A stretch of 64,000 nucleotides of DNA from Paramarasmius palmivorus (lineage: Eukaryota > Basidiomycota > Agaricomycetes > Agaricales > Marasmiaceae), in assembly GCA_037176845.1 (NCBI GenBank), contig JAYKXP010000083.1, forward strand, positions 1 to 64,000. Reading direction: 5' to 3'. Positions 33,770 through 46,127 of the stretch are shown piece after piece. Under the pieces are notes generated by a model that was not told the DNA's origin, searched no databases, and saw nothing but the letters and a program-made list of their open reading frames with translations. Numbering within the stretch: position 1 is the first letter of the stretch; every line of letters begins with the position of its first letter. Made by a program: the position numbers and the translations under genes.

Positions 33770-35000
33770 GATGACTTTATCCGATCTGGACTCCACACCG
33801 GCATTTGCTACGGAATTACAGGTTTGCTGTGGGAAATTCTGACACTTCCACGGACATCATCTCCGTCTTTAAATCGTTGAAAGCAATACATAGGCTGACT
33901 CGGACGATGACGATTGAGGATGTGATCCCCTAGATGTCTCGTTCAACAAACAGGGACTACTGGGCTATAGGAACTTACAGAAAGGGAAGGCCATGTTCGG
34001 AGTAAGGCCGTATCAAAGCGGATGTTGTCTTCGAATTTACCGCGATTACTAAACTCGTGATTGGGCCCTCCGAGTCCAAACCGAGAGGCTTCGATGTGAA
34101 ACATGGCCATAGTGATTAAACATGCATAAATGAGCCCGGAGTCAAGTCTTTTGTTTATAAAGCATCATGATATTACGTGCGCTGTCGAGGCTTGGAGTGC
34201 GAATCACTTACGTTGCCTTGAAGATGGATATGTCCCAAGTATTGCGTGATTTCACGATTGATCGAGCATTAAGCATTATTGAATACTAAATTTGAACGTG
34301 AGTTTTGTCTCATAGCGGGGAATGTATGTCTATGAGGCATGATATCAGCAAATTATTCGCTGCGATGCCCGCAATGCCAATTCAGCAACGAGGGAGTCTG
34401 AGACCACCAGTAGCACTAAATTGAGACTTGGGTTGATTGGAGTAATAATATGCAGCTCAAGGTTGCCATGAAATCCGATGTCTAGAATCACTACGACTTT
34501 CGATTGTCTTCCCCAGACTGCATAACATCGTCATAACTGGTATCATGGTTATTTATGACTGAGAGGGTCAGGATAGCAACTCACCAGAATGGCGTCTGCC
34601 ACCAGGCTGCATCAGGAAATACTCGATAAAACTTTGCGATGTGGATACTTAAAAATTGGAATCATACCTTGAGAAAAGCAGCAACCACAAGGTCAACTTT
34701 TTAAAGTCTTCCATGAGATGATATGCGTCACGTCTGATCGAACAGTTAGCGAGCCACCAATAAAGCGAGTTTTTGACCACCTAACCTATTATTCATGCGA
34801 CGAGACACCAAGAACGAAGACTAAGACATTGGCAGGCAGATGGTACTTTCTTAAAGCATTGTTCCTCTTGAAAAGGATATGAATGGAGATTGCGAATACT
34901 ACTGTAGGCGCCTACCCGAACATATGAGGTTCAATCATTACTTATGCGCGAAAGTTACCCACCGTAAAGTGCAGAGTTAATCTAGACAATGTGGCAAACG
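33770..35000 (-). pseudogene. Decayed seven-helix family gene
   Basis: Minus-strand pieces in family order: RCYAVWGRQSKVVVILDIG (about 34460-34525), the GIT-like final-exon start near 33935 and a middle helix near 34400. Frames between them are broken and helices 1-2 are not clear. A decayed paralogue of its neighbour at 35587. Confidence 0.5.
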
Positions 35001-35586
35001 AAGTAGCATCAGGATAATCCTCAAGTGAGCAGCACCACATACCACTGGAAATACAATGAAGAATACCGACTCGTTGATCAAGATCGGCATGTGGAATACC
35101 TCGAGGGATGTACGATGAAGACAGAATGTAGGTCGATGGACTAGTCGTTCATGTATGCATGGGAAGACTGTGATGGACGACATTAACCATCATAAATCTT
35201 CTGTAAGTTGTAATAAACCATCATTTGATCCGATTATATGCCAGCCCCAAATCAAAGCTGTAGTGAGCGCTGGCTACGTGGTATCCACGTTTCAATTGAA
35301 TGCACCTTCAGATGAGATATACTCCAGTGACGTGACCGCCTCCGTGGGTAGGCCCGATGTAATGTACCGTATCCTCATCATATACCATCACCGTGATAGC
35401 TCGTAGCCTCAGGGCACCGCCATAGCTCCGTTCTCAATCTAATGGAGACAGTGACCTATGATTGGCCAACTAGTATAGCCTCCTCAGTCACATTTGATCT
35501 TATCGGACATTCACGGAATGAGATGGGCGCTGATGCTATTACAAGTCTGTTAATGGTAAGTGGGAGAGAATTCTGTACGACTGGTA

Positions 35587-36936
35587 CTATTTAATTCTCA
35601 CTTCGCGAAGTCTCAGGTGGACCATCTGTATAACAACTCCCATCGCTCCGGGGTCATGAGTGATAATCACAACTGCGTCTGATGGCGAAACATCGTTGTG
35701 TGTGGTCTCAGCCATACGAATTGACATTACCTCAGTCTCCGCATTCAAGGCAATTCCCAAAGCAACACGGACAATGATGGTAGTGGAGATGATACCCTGT
35801 GCAACATCATGTTACACTTGGAATTCCAATTGAATAAATGGTCTCACCGAAATACAGGGCATGGTATCAAACCAATACTGACCCAAAATGTTCTTTTCCT
35901 CAATATCGTAAAGCGACATCGAGCGATACCTTCGATACGTATTACCTTCAATTATTGTCCCTGCTACTAGGTATACGGAGTAAAATATTCCAGATTCTAG
36001 CCTGTAAATAAGTGGGTTAGTACAATTTCTTGTAGGTTTTTTGCCCGCTCACGTAGAGGCGATTATGACTTTGTACATATTGCGGAATATTCCAATGCTG
36101 CGAGCAATTTGACGGCCGATTGATAAGATTCTGAAGGCTAGGTTGAAACGGGATCGTGTGAGGAAATCCAAGAATGTCGATAAAATCAGCATACCTATCA
36201 GTGTTGAAAGGAGAATATTACCCAGTGCAACAACACCCGGAACTACGGCTCCTACGAGGAGAAATGAAGATGATTGGTCATATACAAAAGGGGCCACCAT
36301 AGCGCAGAGTTGGAAATAAATGAGGATGAGAATAGAGGCAAACAGAAAGGAACACATACTGTGTGCGCTGAGGTTCAGAACAAGGGGTATGATTATAACT
36401 CTCCACTGTCTTCCCCAAATAGTGAAGCAACGCCAAGCCTGTCAGCATCATGTTAGAGGAAATGTCAATACGGTAAAGTCTCATGTCTCAACCAACATAG
36501 CATCCGTGATCAAACTGAATAAACTTGAGAAATCAATTGTTATGAAGAAAGAAATATTGTTTTGCTAACCTGCATAACAAACTCATCCAGAAGCAGAGTG
36601 GCAGGACCAGTGGTAGATTCCACTAAGCTTAACGATAATGATTCGCAGGGCAACGAACACAGAGGTGATAAGGAACATGGATGTGTTTGCAAAGAGATAA
36701 TATCTGTATCCTGTTCCTCTTTGCTTTAGCAGAATGTATGTGCAAATGCCGAATAACGTAGTGTATATGCCTTTGGCCTTTTCATGAGAATGTCATTCAC
36801 ACATAAAACACATATCTCACCGTATACAAAAGAGGTCCACTGTATCGCAAAGGAGGTAAGCAGCGGAGGGTAATGGAAGTGAAAGCATGAAAGGTACCGT
36901 GCTGAGCCGGTTTAGCAGAAGGTTGTGGTCGGTCAT
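35587..36936 (-). pseudogene. Seven-helix family gene with one frame break
   Basis: Starts MTDHNLLLNRLST (ATG at 36936) and continues GIYTTLFGICTYILLKQ, helix 2, WRCFTIWGRQWRVIIIPLV, helix 5, AFRILSIGRQIARS, ESGIFYSVYLVAG and GIISTTIIVRVALG, ending at TAG 35587. All splice sites look usable except around 36600-36640. There the intron between helix 2 and the next exon has shrunk to an 11-bp GTTAAGCTTAG remnant, and the downstream ESTTGPATLLLDEFVMQ is out of frame. Otherwise complete. The near-intact sister at 49295-50724 shares the N-terminus (MTNHNLLITSLSA). Confidence 0.65.
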
Positions 36937-38256
36937 AGGGAGGATCAGAATAGATTGAACAGTTTAAGTAACGCTCCCACCGTCCCAATTGCGTCATCAA
37001 CGGACGGTTGTCCCGGTATCGGGTATTGGTTAACCATCAGATGCTGTCACTGCATTCAGCATGAAACTGGGTTCCAATGGCATCCATTGCGAAGACGGTC
37101 TTTCGTTCATCAGAAGTCCGAAAGCTCATCGATTGTTCCTGCCCCAGACCAGATGTGTAACGCGCCCCCTCAATTTGGTTTATCTCATTCCTTATCAGTT
37201 ATCTGCTTGTCCTTATTTACCTACAGCCTCGTACTTGTAACGCCGGTTACTCGGCTGTACGTAGATCATTCATTGTCTTTGCTTTACTCCCATCACAATC
37301 TACAGAGTTGTCGTGCTCTCTCGGCCTTTGGCCTCGCGTTACCGCCCGCTCGCGTATCGAGCCTCTCGTAGGCGTACAAGCCGCCTTACAAGATGTGATA
37401 TCAGGGTTTTCGACACACTTCGTCGTCGATAGCCGATAGCGTATTACAATAGGACAATGGCGACAGTATCGAGGCCTGAAAAGTGTTCCCGTCAGTGTAG
37501 ATGAAAACTTGGCAACGAGAATCGTGAAGGGCGAAGTAGGTATTCATTAACAAAGTTCGAAAGAAAAACCATGTCCGAAACTAAAGGTGCTACCGAGTTC
37601 GAACCTGTTTCGGAAAGACGCTGGTATTCAAGTTGAGATTCTTGAGTAACGCCCAATGCGCCATAGCAGCTATTCGCTGCTGAATGTGCCGATGGACTGG
37701 GAAGACAGCTGCGATCAAGAAGGAACGCGGACAGCGTGAGACAGATGCTGTTGTTACAATCCAATGCCCATATCATGATCAAAATCAATGCTGTGATCGG
37801 TGTTATTGCACGCCGAGGAATAGAGCGGTGGTGGCTGAAAAGTTGTTTTTGATAACTTTTATGGCTCGACGAGGGTTTTTCTTTGGATGAGCTTCGATAC
37901 CTGTGGTAGACTTCGGATGGAATTCAGATTGACATTACCCGCCATAATACGCACCATCTCCGAACGTCCAACAATAGGCCGGTGTTAAGATGAGGCTATT
38001 GCGAGATGGCAAGTGTCATTTTTATTTTGATGAGTCAGTTCGGTGATCTGATTGAGATGATAGGGCACTAGCCGGACCTTCTTCGTATTCCTCTCATCGT
38101 AGGAAGTAGATAAACATGGGATATCAAGTAGCTTAAGGATGCAATGGACAATTCACAACGGTCTACGGTTTACTATTCACGATTGACGACTTCACTTTCT
38201 CTTTCCCGATTTGAGTTATGATTATGTACAGATGGATAGATATATACACAGCTCCA
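36937..38256 (+). other. No complete gene; tRNA-Gln remnant at 37586-37650
   Basis: 37586-37650 keeps GGTGCTACCGAGTTCGAACCTG but little else of the tRNA. Other frames, for example about 37684-37890, have no recognisable features. Confidence 0.4.
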
Positions 38257-38747
38257 CTAAAGACACAGTAGGGTCCCACAAGGGAACAGCCGGAGACTGC
38301 AGCGTAAAACTACGGCGAGCTCATCCCACAAGGAGACGGTAGACCGTAGTCCACGCAGCAGCCAGTCAGAAATAAGAAAGAATTCGTTAACAACCTGAGA
38401 CCCCCTATCAACTGTCTCATTCGATATCTCCTTGCAAAACTCGATCCACGTATCTACCGCCGTAGAAACAAACCTCGCACAGGCGATGACACCTTCCCAG
38501 GAGAAGATGCCTTCCTTGAGAAACGTGGACGGATCATTATCAATGCCCAGAAATCTCCCCAATTCCCCGAAAAAATCCCTCCGAAAAGTGCATGCAGGCT
38601 CTTATGCCACATGCACAACACCTTTTTATTCCTATGCATCTGTTTCAAGATTACATGAACGGAATTGACGTTTGATTCGGGAAACCCCGATCGCCGGACA
38701 CAGTAGATCGTTTTGGCTAATGATTGTGCCTTGCTCTCGACTATCAT
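38257..38747 (-). other. Unassigned minus-strand exon-like ORFs
   Basis: A protein-like frame reads FFGELGRFLGIDNDPSTF and continues through DTWIEFCKEISNE to SDWLLRGLRSTVSLWDE. The start (possibly ATG at 38747 in another frame) and splicing are unclear. No family recognised. Confidence 0.3.
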
Positions 38748-38749
38748 GT

Positions 38750-39448
38750 CCGCTTTACAACCGTTTCACTCTTCTCAAGGTCGTGGCGAACCTCACATCC
38801 CAATGAGTTCGAGCTGGAGTATGCAGCGAAAATGTCTGACTGTGAACGTTCCGAAGCGGAAGAGGTAATCCAGTATGACTCCAAACAGATAAGCTAACTG
38901 CCATCCTTGGTTACCGATTGGAACCACGATTGGGGGATTCACAGCACCTGAGAACAGCACCTGAGAGAAGGGAGTGCTGTCGAGCGTTCGAGGAGGACGA
39001 TGATTGATAAAGCACCTTAGCCAAACTCTTTCTTGCTACATTACATCGTGCTAAGAGCTTGAGAGTCAACCAACCCGTGCTTGCGTCATCAACTGTGCCA
39101 GATCAACCACATGCCATCAACACTTCGTCAAGACACGAGAAGGCCAGGAGAGCTGAGGATAGCTGCTGCTAACGCGGTGAATACAATTGGGAAAGGTCGT
39201 CTATCCCCATGAGCTTGATCTAACTATACTATGCATACCAAGACATACTGTACCTTCCCTGTATAATACAACATTCGTACCTGAAGGTGAAACTGGTATG
39301 CATCACATTACCTTCATCCTCATGCCACCACTTTTGGTGCTTGATAGGCTCTTTGAAGGTAGAGCACAGAATAGCACCAAAAGACGCGAGAAGAGCTCGG
39401 GTGCCAGTGTTTTGGTCGTCTGTATTCTTAGAAAGAACGTGACATCTA
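38750..39448 (+). other. Spacer with one copy of the CACGTG/TGACGC-type block
   Basis: 39076-39115 reads GCTTGCGTCATCAACTGTGCC and then GATCAACCACATGCC, a slightly mutated copy of the block found upstream of the tRNA-Lys remnants. No gene seen. Confidence 0.4.
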
Positions 39449-39817
39449 TCACATCACCACATATATAAACGTGTGCCACATCATCCGGTCCCGGAAACAA
39501 CCCTGCTCATCGTTAAAGTGAGCTTGGAAGGTCAGTACATGTACCATCATCATAACTTTCATAGGTGTGAGACAAAGTGGTGGTATTACCTGCGTATCCC
39601 TGCCTTTCTCATCATGCCATTGGGGGATCAAATTCATCATCATCACGATTTCGACAGCGGTACGCCCAATCATCAAAGCTTCGAATAGTCTAAGACTTTC
39701 ACCGTTTGGTAACCCAGGCCCCGGGTCTTTGGAGCTCATAATTCTCTCAGCTGCTACGGAGCTGTTCCCTGTGGCGTTGGGGGTGTTCGAAGCGTCTATA
39801 TTCTTCATAAAGTTCAC
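39449..39817 (-). other. Unassigned ORF, partly duplicated at 14.1-14.2 kb
   Basis: A minus-strand frame includes GLPNGESLRLFEALMIGRTA, conserved with 14141-14215 (inverted). After TAVEI a donor-like GTGATG follows, so this may be an exon with an overrun. Function not recognised. Confidence 0.35.
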
Positions 39818-40636
39818 AGAATAAGGAACAAACTGAAAAATACATTTACGATGGCTGCAGAGAATTCACCAATTAACCTTACTTCGGGATACCTTACTCT
39901 ACAGTCAAACGAGACACTAAAAAAATACATTGATGATTTGATCTCTTCGATCTTCAGTTTTCTCCGTGGTCTTCGAAGACATTAGACTCTATTAAACCTG
40001 TCCGACAACCGAGGCTAAGCACATTCAGGGCACCAGCTGTCTCGGAAAGTACAATGCACAATGCCTTCCGCATATTCTGTACTCGGGGCTACGGAAAATA
40101 TCGGAGCCACGCTTGAGATAAACGGCCATACTTTCTGTAACAGCCAGCAAATGTGACAGGATGCGTGTATGTGAGAAACTGAAATACTTGACTGGCAAAA
40201 TAAATCTTCAACTCAAATGAACCAGGCCCATATGGGAAGAGAGGTTTGTAGTCTTTGGCATGGCGCCCAAAACTTGAGGTCGGCCCGAGTACACTGTATA
40301 ATGACCTATGTTCGCAACACCCCAGAGATAGACTATATATTCCTTAGGCTAGCGGCCCGGTATTGCTATTCATGAAGGATGAGAAACGAACCTCCAAACG
40401 ATTGGTGCTGACACTTAGGTATAGGCTCAATTGACATGCTGCTCAATGAAGTCTTCCAATGACTGACACGAGTATCTCGTACTTGGTAGTTACCGGGAGG
40501 TATACAGTACCCGAACTTTCGATTACAATTTCAGTGAAACACAAGTTACAAATCCGAATCCACTAGTATGATTAAAAAGTTCTCTGCTCCTCAGTACTGA
40601 GACTAGAGTAACGCTTTACAGAGCCTCGCAATTAGC

Positions 40637-41287
40637 ATGGAACCGAAAGCTCGACCAAGGAGTGGCCCTCGAGTATTCAGAGCATGCACCAACTGTCGCC
40701 GCCAAAAGGCCAGGTGCAAACCTCTACCACAACGAGGAACCAGAGCCGACATGTCGATCTGCGAGAGATGTCACTCGAGAGGGCTTCAATGTGAATATCT
40801 CCCAGTCAGTCAAAGCTCTCACTCAGCACCACCGACAACACCACAAATCATTCCGCCTCCGCCTCCGCTCCCATCGTTGGGATTGTCTCCAATTATGAGA
40901 CATGGTCACCGCCAGGTCAATATTCACCATACAGACAGTTCAACCTCCTATTATTACACCACACAATCCTCCGATTTCCCTTCTGAGGAAGGCTTCAACA
41001 ATTTTCCTGCGTTAACGACCGGTGGCGCAACTCACCATCGTGATCAATCATCATACCACGTCCCTCTTATGCACGACTCCCAAAATTTCTTCCTCGCCGA
41101 CGTAACACAGTATGGTCATGCTCATGTCCTTAATGATACCCATGGACAGAGACTGTTCATACCAGCGCCGAGCAACGCTAGCGCAAACGTTTCTTCCGTG
41201 TCCTCAGAGCAGCAAATATTTGGGTCAGGGTATTTTCAAACCCAGTTCGTAATCTTTCCATTTTGTGCCAATATATCATATTACTAA
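40637..41287 (+). CDS. Small Zn2Cys6 zinc-cluster protein, 216 aa (paralogue of 12520-13167)
   Basis: The single-exon ORF MEPKARPRSGPRVFRACTNC keeps all six cluster cysteines; the loop is one residue longer (X14, an inserted G) than in the other copy. The basic linker has CRRQKARCK, and the proline run and tail are conserved. About 87% identity, with roughly 28 replacements and no stop or frameshift, suggests that both copies encode protein. As with its partner, the long middle and activation regions of typical C6 regulators are absent. DNA target and partners unknown. Confidence 0.75.
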   Translation: MEPKARPRSGPRVFRACTNCRRQKARCKPLPQRGTRADMSICERCHSRGLQCEYLPVSQSSHSAPPTTPQIIPPPPPLPSLGLSPIMRHGHRQVNIHHTDSSTSYYYTTQSSDFPSEEGFNNFPALTTGGATHHRDQSSYHVPLMHDSQNFFLADVTQYGHAHVLNDTHGQRLFIPAPSNASANVSSVSSEQQIFGSGYFQTQFVIFPFCANISYY

Positions 41288-42252
41288 ATTCAGAAACACT
41301 AGGAATCTTAATGAATGTTTTGGACAGCCTTGCTTCTGTGGGCACCACTAAGTAAAAGATATGTATGCCATGTAATTCTACTTTTCCAACCGTTCGTTGT
41401 GAGCGGAAAGGACAAGAACACAGAATCATGAAACCTTCGTCGCATTAGTCTGCGGTTTCCAGTGAACTTGGAAATTCTCTGGGCGGATGAGTGGCGTAAG
41501 AACGTGATTAGAGCCTGATGATCACGGACATGTCTCACCTGAAAACGCGTAAGTTTTCTATTCGGCTGGTTCCCCAGCGCATCAGCAATCCTGAAGCATT
41601 GGAAGGAAGGCAATGTAAACTTCGTCTCGGGGTATCAAGGTGACGGAAACCGCGAATCCCGCCATGGGCGCTCGGAGGAGACGGAAGAAAGGCATTGAAT
41701 CATGCGACAAACGAACCGACTTGACATTACAACTGGGAAGAACTAGTATAATATCTGACGGAAGCACATACGATCGAGGAACAACGCAAGGTGTTATTTG
41801 AGCCTGCTCGGCAACCGTAACGTATCAGAGGTACGGGTCCTTCTGGTAATGCATCCGAGGAAATGTAGATGCGGCAAGGGGCCGTTACGCTTGAGAATAG
41901 GCGCAACTCACATAACTGCGGATCTATATGACTGTAGCGGCCCCCGGTCCTCTTTAGGAGCGAGTGGACATCCCTTTGGGTTGTTCAATCAAACACAATC
42001 ACTTTTGTACTCTTGGGTGAGGTAAGGTGGTTAAATTCGGAGCGTATCTTGGAAAGATATTCATTTACTTTAATTTCGTCCGGGAAGTCTCGTGACAATA
42101 ATTTGGCCAAGAGAAAAGTTCTATTCAGATAACAGTATGCAAAAACCGACACCCGAGTACCAACGATTTCAATACCTGAGGTTAGACCATCTCGAACATC
42201 AAAATCGCGTTTAACCGGCATGAAAATTGGGATAGAAACGTCTAATCGACGT

Positions 42253-42588
42253 TTAAAGTTCCATCAGCGCTGAAAAGAAGGTTTGCCAGTAATATCCAAG
42301 ATATGCATCATCCCGTATAAGGTACTGGGAGAACTCGGTTGGCTCGGGATTGGGTGAGTCTTTGAACGTTGTTCCCGTGATAACATCAACGTCCGAAGTA
42401 TTCGCATGCTCATGGTCTGGTGGCTCAAGAACTGATGTCGTGGTCGTGCTCGAAAAAGGATGATTCAGCCTGAGTGGGTGACGTGAAGGCGCGGAATTGC
42501 GATTGGCACGTACTTCGTCACTCTCAGACATCACGTTAAGGTCCAGCAAATCCCGCAGGGGAGCTCTGTAGGCGGAGAAATATGCATG
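42253..42588 (-). pseudogene. BTB-gene remnant, second copy
   Basis: Mirror of 11222-11557 with almost no amino-acid change in the open frame. Same interpretation: debris of the BTB family seen intact-like at 61901. Confidence 0.45.
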
Positions 42589-42625
42589 ACCCAAAGGAGA
42601 GCATTGAATGACGTGTCTTTGGTTA

Positions 42626-44309
42626 TGGAGGATACAGGGCTGTTGTGGGTACCGGAAGGCGTCAACGCTTTGGTTTTGCTGTGGCTAGGACCTAAATGGC
42701 TTACCTTGAGCGCAAACCTCCTGTCTACGCTTCAGCGAGTGGAGAAGCTAAATTCGCATAGATTCTCCGCCAATGTAACACGGATCCGCAAGGCTTGACT
42801 CGGAGTATCTGTCTGTGGGTTTGCGGCTTCTTTTTGTAGGCGTTAGAGCAATTGGCTAGGTGTGTACTCTGATCATTTACAACATTCTTACATTCCAAGA
42901 GATCAATATACGAACTTGTGGATCTTGAATGCGAGAATTGAGTATGTGGATAGATTTCGTGTAGTATATCCAACCTTATTCATAGAAAGAACCATCAGTA
43001 GCGTAACACGACATTATCTGCACACCTTCCAATTTTGTATGCGATCATCAGACAGAAATAGATCCTGGAAAAAGACCTGAAGGCTGGTCGAACATGGCGG
43101 TAAAGAACGAGAAAGAATGGCGCTTTGCCACGGAGATAACGAGGATGCCACGTGGATGGTTCAGGTACAATGATGACGCAAGCGCTGGATGATTTTCAAG
43201 TTTTTTTTTGACCACGTTCACGCTCTCTGCGACGAAATCCAAGATTTTGAGAAGCGTTGCCGAGTGATCGCGTGGCTCTGGAAGGAGCTACCACTGATAC
43301 CAGAACAGCGTCTCGTAAGGTGAGTTTGTCCTGGCTGCAGCTACCACATCCTCTCACACGTCCTTTTTCGGAACGCAGCCAATTCTCTCCTTTTTTCTAT
43401 AGCCCTTCTGACCAGCATTCAAACAGTCTCTGCGACGCGAACATCCTTCGCCTTCTTCGTACATCGACAACTCCGGCTGCGACCCTCGCCAAATATACTT
43501 TGTTTGTTGGAATCTACGGAGCGTGTGACTGAATGTGATGGTTAGGGAATGAGATCAGGAGTTGAAGAGGATCGATGATATGGGGGTACAGTCCTAGACG
43601 TCGAGCTATGTGAATCTATTCTGGCCACACGTACTCTATTCTCTGACAGTCGTCTTTCCATTCATTCAAAACCCCGTTCCTTACCTCCTGGCGCCGATTC
43701 CCCGTCAACATCCCTTTTTCTGGAAGAAAGACTGGTTCGCAACCTTAGAACCTACACCAAGGTGTCGTTTGGGCGTTGTCGTTTCAGCCGCTTCCTCTCC
43801 CTACAGCTGTCTTCAACATTTTTTTGCACATACTCTGGATATGACTACTTATGTGGAATCTCTGTACTCCGTCTACATCACACCCCTTCCACGAAGTGCA
43901 AGATATAGCAATCTCACTTCCATGGCACCTTCGTTCTCATTTTCCATCTCACCCGCATCCAACGTGTATGAAAGGACGATTGGTTTTCCTCGGTAAGCAT
44001 AGATACAGTTCCCCTCAACTCGATGTGGGGTACTGATATCGCATCGCAGGCAGCACACCCACATTTACCCTAGGTATGAAGGAGACACTAGTGGGAAATG
44101 CAGCTCTCCAAGGTTAGGTGAGGGCCCAGGGGTACCGACTCGGTAAACCGTTATGTTTGCTGAAAGATGGCCCTTGAGAATGAAGTCAGAAATAGCGAGA
44201 AGAACCTCCACCTTCCCCTCCCCCATCTCTGCTACAGATACCTATGCTCGCCTCCCTTTTCTGCCAAGAAATCGTTACCCGGCAAGGCCTTTAGCTCTCC
44301 CACCAGAGA
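42626..44309 (+). other. Inverted, decayed copy of the tRNA-flanked unit
   Basis: About 43150-43180 carries CCACGTGGATGG...GATGACGCAAGCGCT, the recurring start block, here on the plus strand; GTAAGGTGAGT follows at about 43315. With the plus-strand tRNA-Gln at 44310 this is the same unit in opposite orientation. ORFs inside (for example 43610-43996) have no recognisable family features. Confidence 0.35.
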
Positions 44310-44386
44310 TGTGCTATAGTATAGTGGTCATCACTCGGGATTTTGATGACTCTTCCCGAAACCCAGGTTCGAACGCTGGTAGCACC
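44310..44386 (+). tRNA. tRNA-Gln(TTG)-like gene with very short intron
   Basis: GTGCTATAGTATAGTGGTCATCAC gives the acceptor/D arm. The anticodon stem CGGGA/TCCCG has loop TTTTGA, so anticodon TTG, and about 6 extra nt act as an intron. T arm GGTTCGAACGC and 3' TAGCACC follow. The first acceptor base and one T-stem pair are mismatched, so it may be degenerate. It differs from the CTG copies in anticodon and intron length. Confidence 0.6.
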
Positions 44387-44776
44387 TGGTAAAGCAGGGT
44401 ACGTGCACGTTTTTCTTTCCCGCGAATATGGGTACTTTGCATTCAGTAGAATGTCTATGTGTGGACAACCGCAGGGTCTTCCTCAGTGGCATATCGATGC
44501 ATGCCCACTACTCGAGGCCAGTAGCAGATCAGACTCATGTGATGTTGACTACTCGGCAGAAGCGTGTTCTATTTATACTAAACTTTGAGATATGTGACGT
44601 GTTAGCTCGTGTTATGTGCAAGTCGAGGTAAGTATAAGGCAGCCGGGATATTTGTTGCGGCTTGCCGGCACCATAGACTATTCATCAAGCCGAAATCTTG
44701 CCGGGCGGCGTTGCTGTATATTAAGCTCGATTCTCAAGTGCGCCTTACCTCCCTGATAATCATCATTTCTAAACCG
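44387..44776 (+). other. Spacer, nothing recognised
   Basis: Short frames only. Confidence 0.4.
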
Positions 44777-46127
44777 ATGCTGTTTATATTGCCTGCAGTG
44801 GTATGTAAAACTGAATTGTCCTGTGTTGAATCAGTTCTCACTGTACGTACAACAACATAGCTTAATATCGTTCTATACGGTGAGCCCGTTTGTCCGATGT
44901 AGCTCCAAATTCTCTGATGTGGTGGAATAAAGGTGTCTGGACAGTAACATCCGGAGTTTGCACACACCTTGTCCTTAATCAAACGCGGGCCACCCCTGGA
45001 GCATTTCGCAGATACGGCCTGTTCGCCAATGCACTTGTATTTCTGTATGGGGCGGCAATCCTCGGGTTCAACACGTTAATGGATGTCTATGGTGTTCGCG
45101 ATAGGTCAAATCGATTCAAGGTGTAACTGGGATGATGATCACGATTGTTGACTGTCGCATTAGTGATTGTGTCAATCTGCCATTGGGCCCGAGATCTCCG
45201 TTATTGCTAGGGATTACTTCGAGGTAAGTAATTGAATTTCTTGTCTGCAGGATAGCTTATCAAGTGCTCCGGCAGCGTTATATGTGACACTGTTCTGGTA
45301 ACACGACTATAGGACGGTGTAAGAGTGAACTGACATATTGGCAGCTATGGTCACGGGCAGAACGACTGAAATTCGTCATTTTGGTGTTGGACGTGGTTGT
45401 GCATGGTAACTATTCGATTCCTGAGCCGAATGTCTTTTGTTTCCCAGCTCAATGTCTTTGTCACATAGGTATCGTGTTACTGAGTCTGCAATTCGTCGCA
45501 TCCTCACATGGACTAGGGGGAGTGGCGTTCAATGATCTACTCCTTGTCTCCCTCATAGGTGCGCTGGTTGATCAAATAGCTCGTATTCAAGGGTATAGAT
45601 TACTCACAGTATCAATAAGCGTTAAAGGCACACTTATCAAGTCGCTACGTCGCTCAATACGTAGGTCACCAATCACGAGTTGTATACAGAACTGTCATCA
45701 TCGCAGCGTGAGCATTCCAGCCCTTTTCCGACCCGAGCATTTCCAACAATTCACGTCATGTACAGATATGAAACTGGGGTACTTTATGTGTCATTTCTTA
45801 TCACAGTCGCTGTCACCACGACTGATTCGTACATCAAGTCTGATGATACGCTTGGCAAGAACCATGTTCAGGAGATCTTACTTTGGATATGGCCGTTGAT
45901 TGCGGTTAGTTCACAAGTTGTCCTGGTGCTACTGTCACGAAGTACTTATTCATTCGATCGCGCAGGTTATTGTAACGTCTCTCGTTGTCGTACGAGCCAG
46001 CTTGGGGATCGTTGTCGGCGATTGCAATGGAACTCCGGCATCACAGTTTCCCTGGAGATCAATGCCATTGGAAGCAGCGGACCGCGATCATGGAGCAGAA
46101 GTTGATGAAGAGTTAGAGCGCTCATAA
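44777..46127 (+). CDS. Divergent seven-helix family protein, possibly intact
   Basis: Start MLFILPAV with donor GTATGT, then LNIVLYG, VWTVTSGVCTHLVLNQ (helix 1), a helix 2 ending FNTLMDVYG, DTVL, LWSRAERLKFVILVLDVV (helix 4), GLGGVAFNDLLLVSLI (helix 5), RYVAQYVGHQSRVVYRTVI and ETGVLYVSFLITVAV (helix 6). The last exon is IVTSLVVVRASLG with a tail ending at TGA 46127. The exon order is that of copy G just downstream, but the family's RCYxVWG block is missing before helix 4 and the exon between helices 2 and 3 is hard to place (about 45126-45300). Either a fast-evolving member or a decaying one. Tandem neighbour of 46474-47725. Confidence 0.5.

Larger units (their letters stand above)
40030..42625 (-). 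repeat. 2.6-kb segmental duplication, copy 2 (inverted partner 11184-13778)
   Basis: Reverse-complement match to 11184-13778, about 27 kb away, with small indels, an intact Zn2Cys6 ORF and the same BTB debris. Confidence 0.85.
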
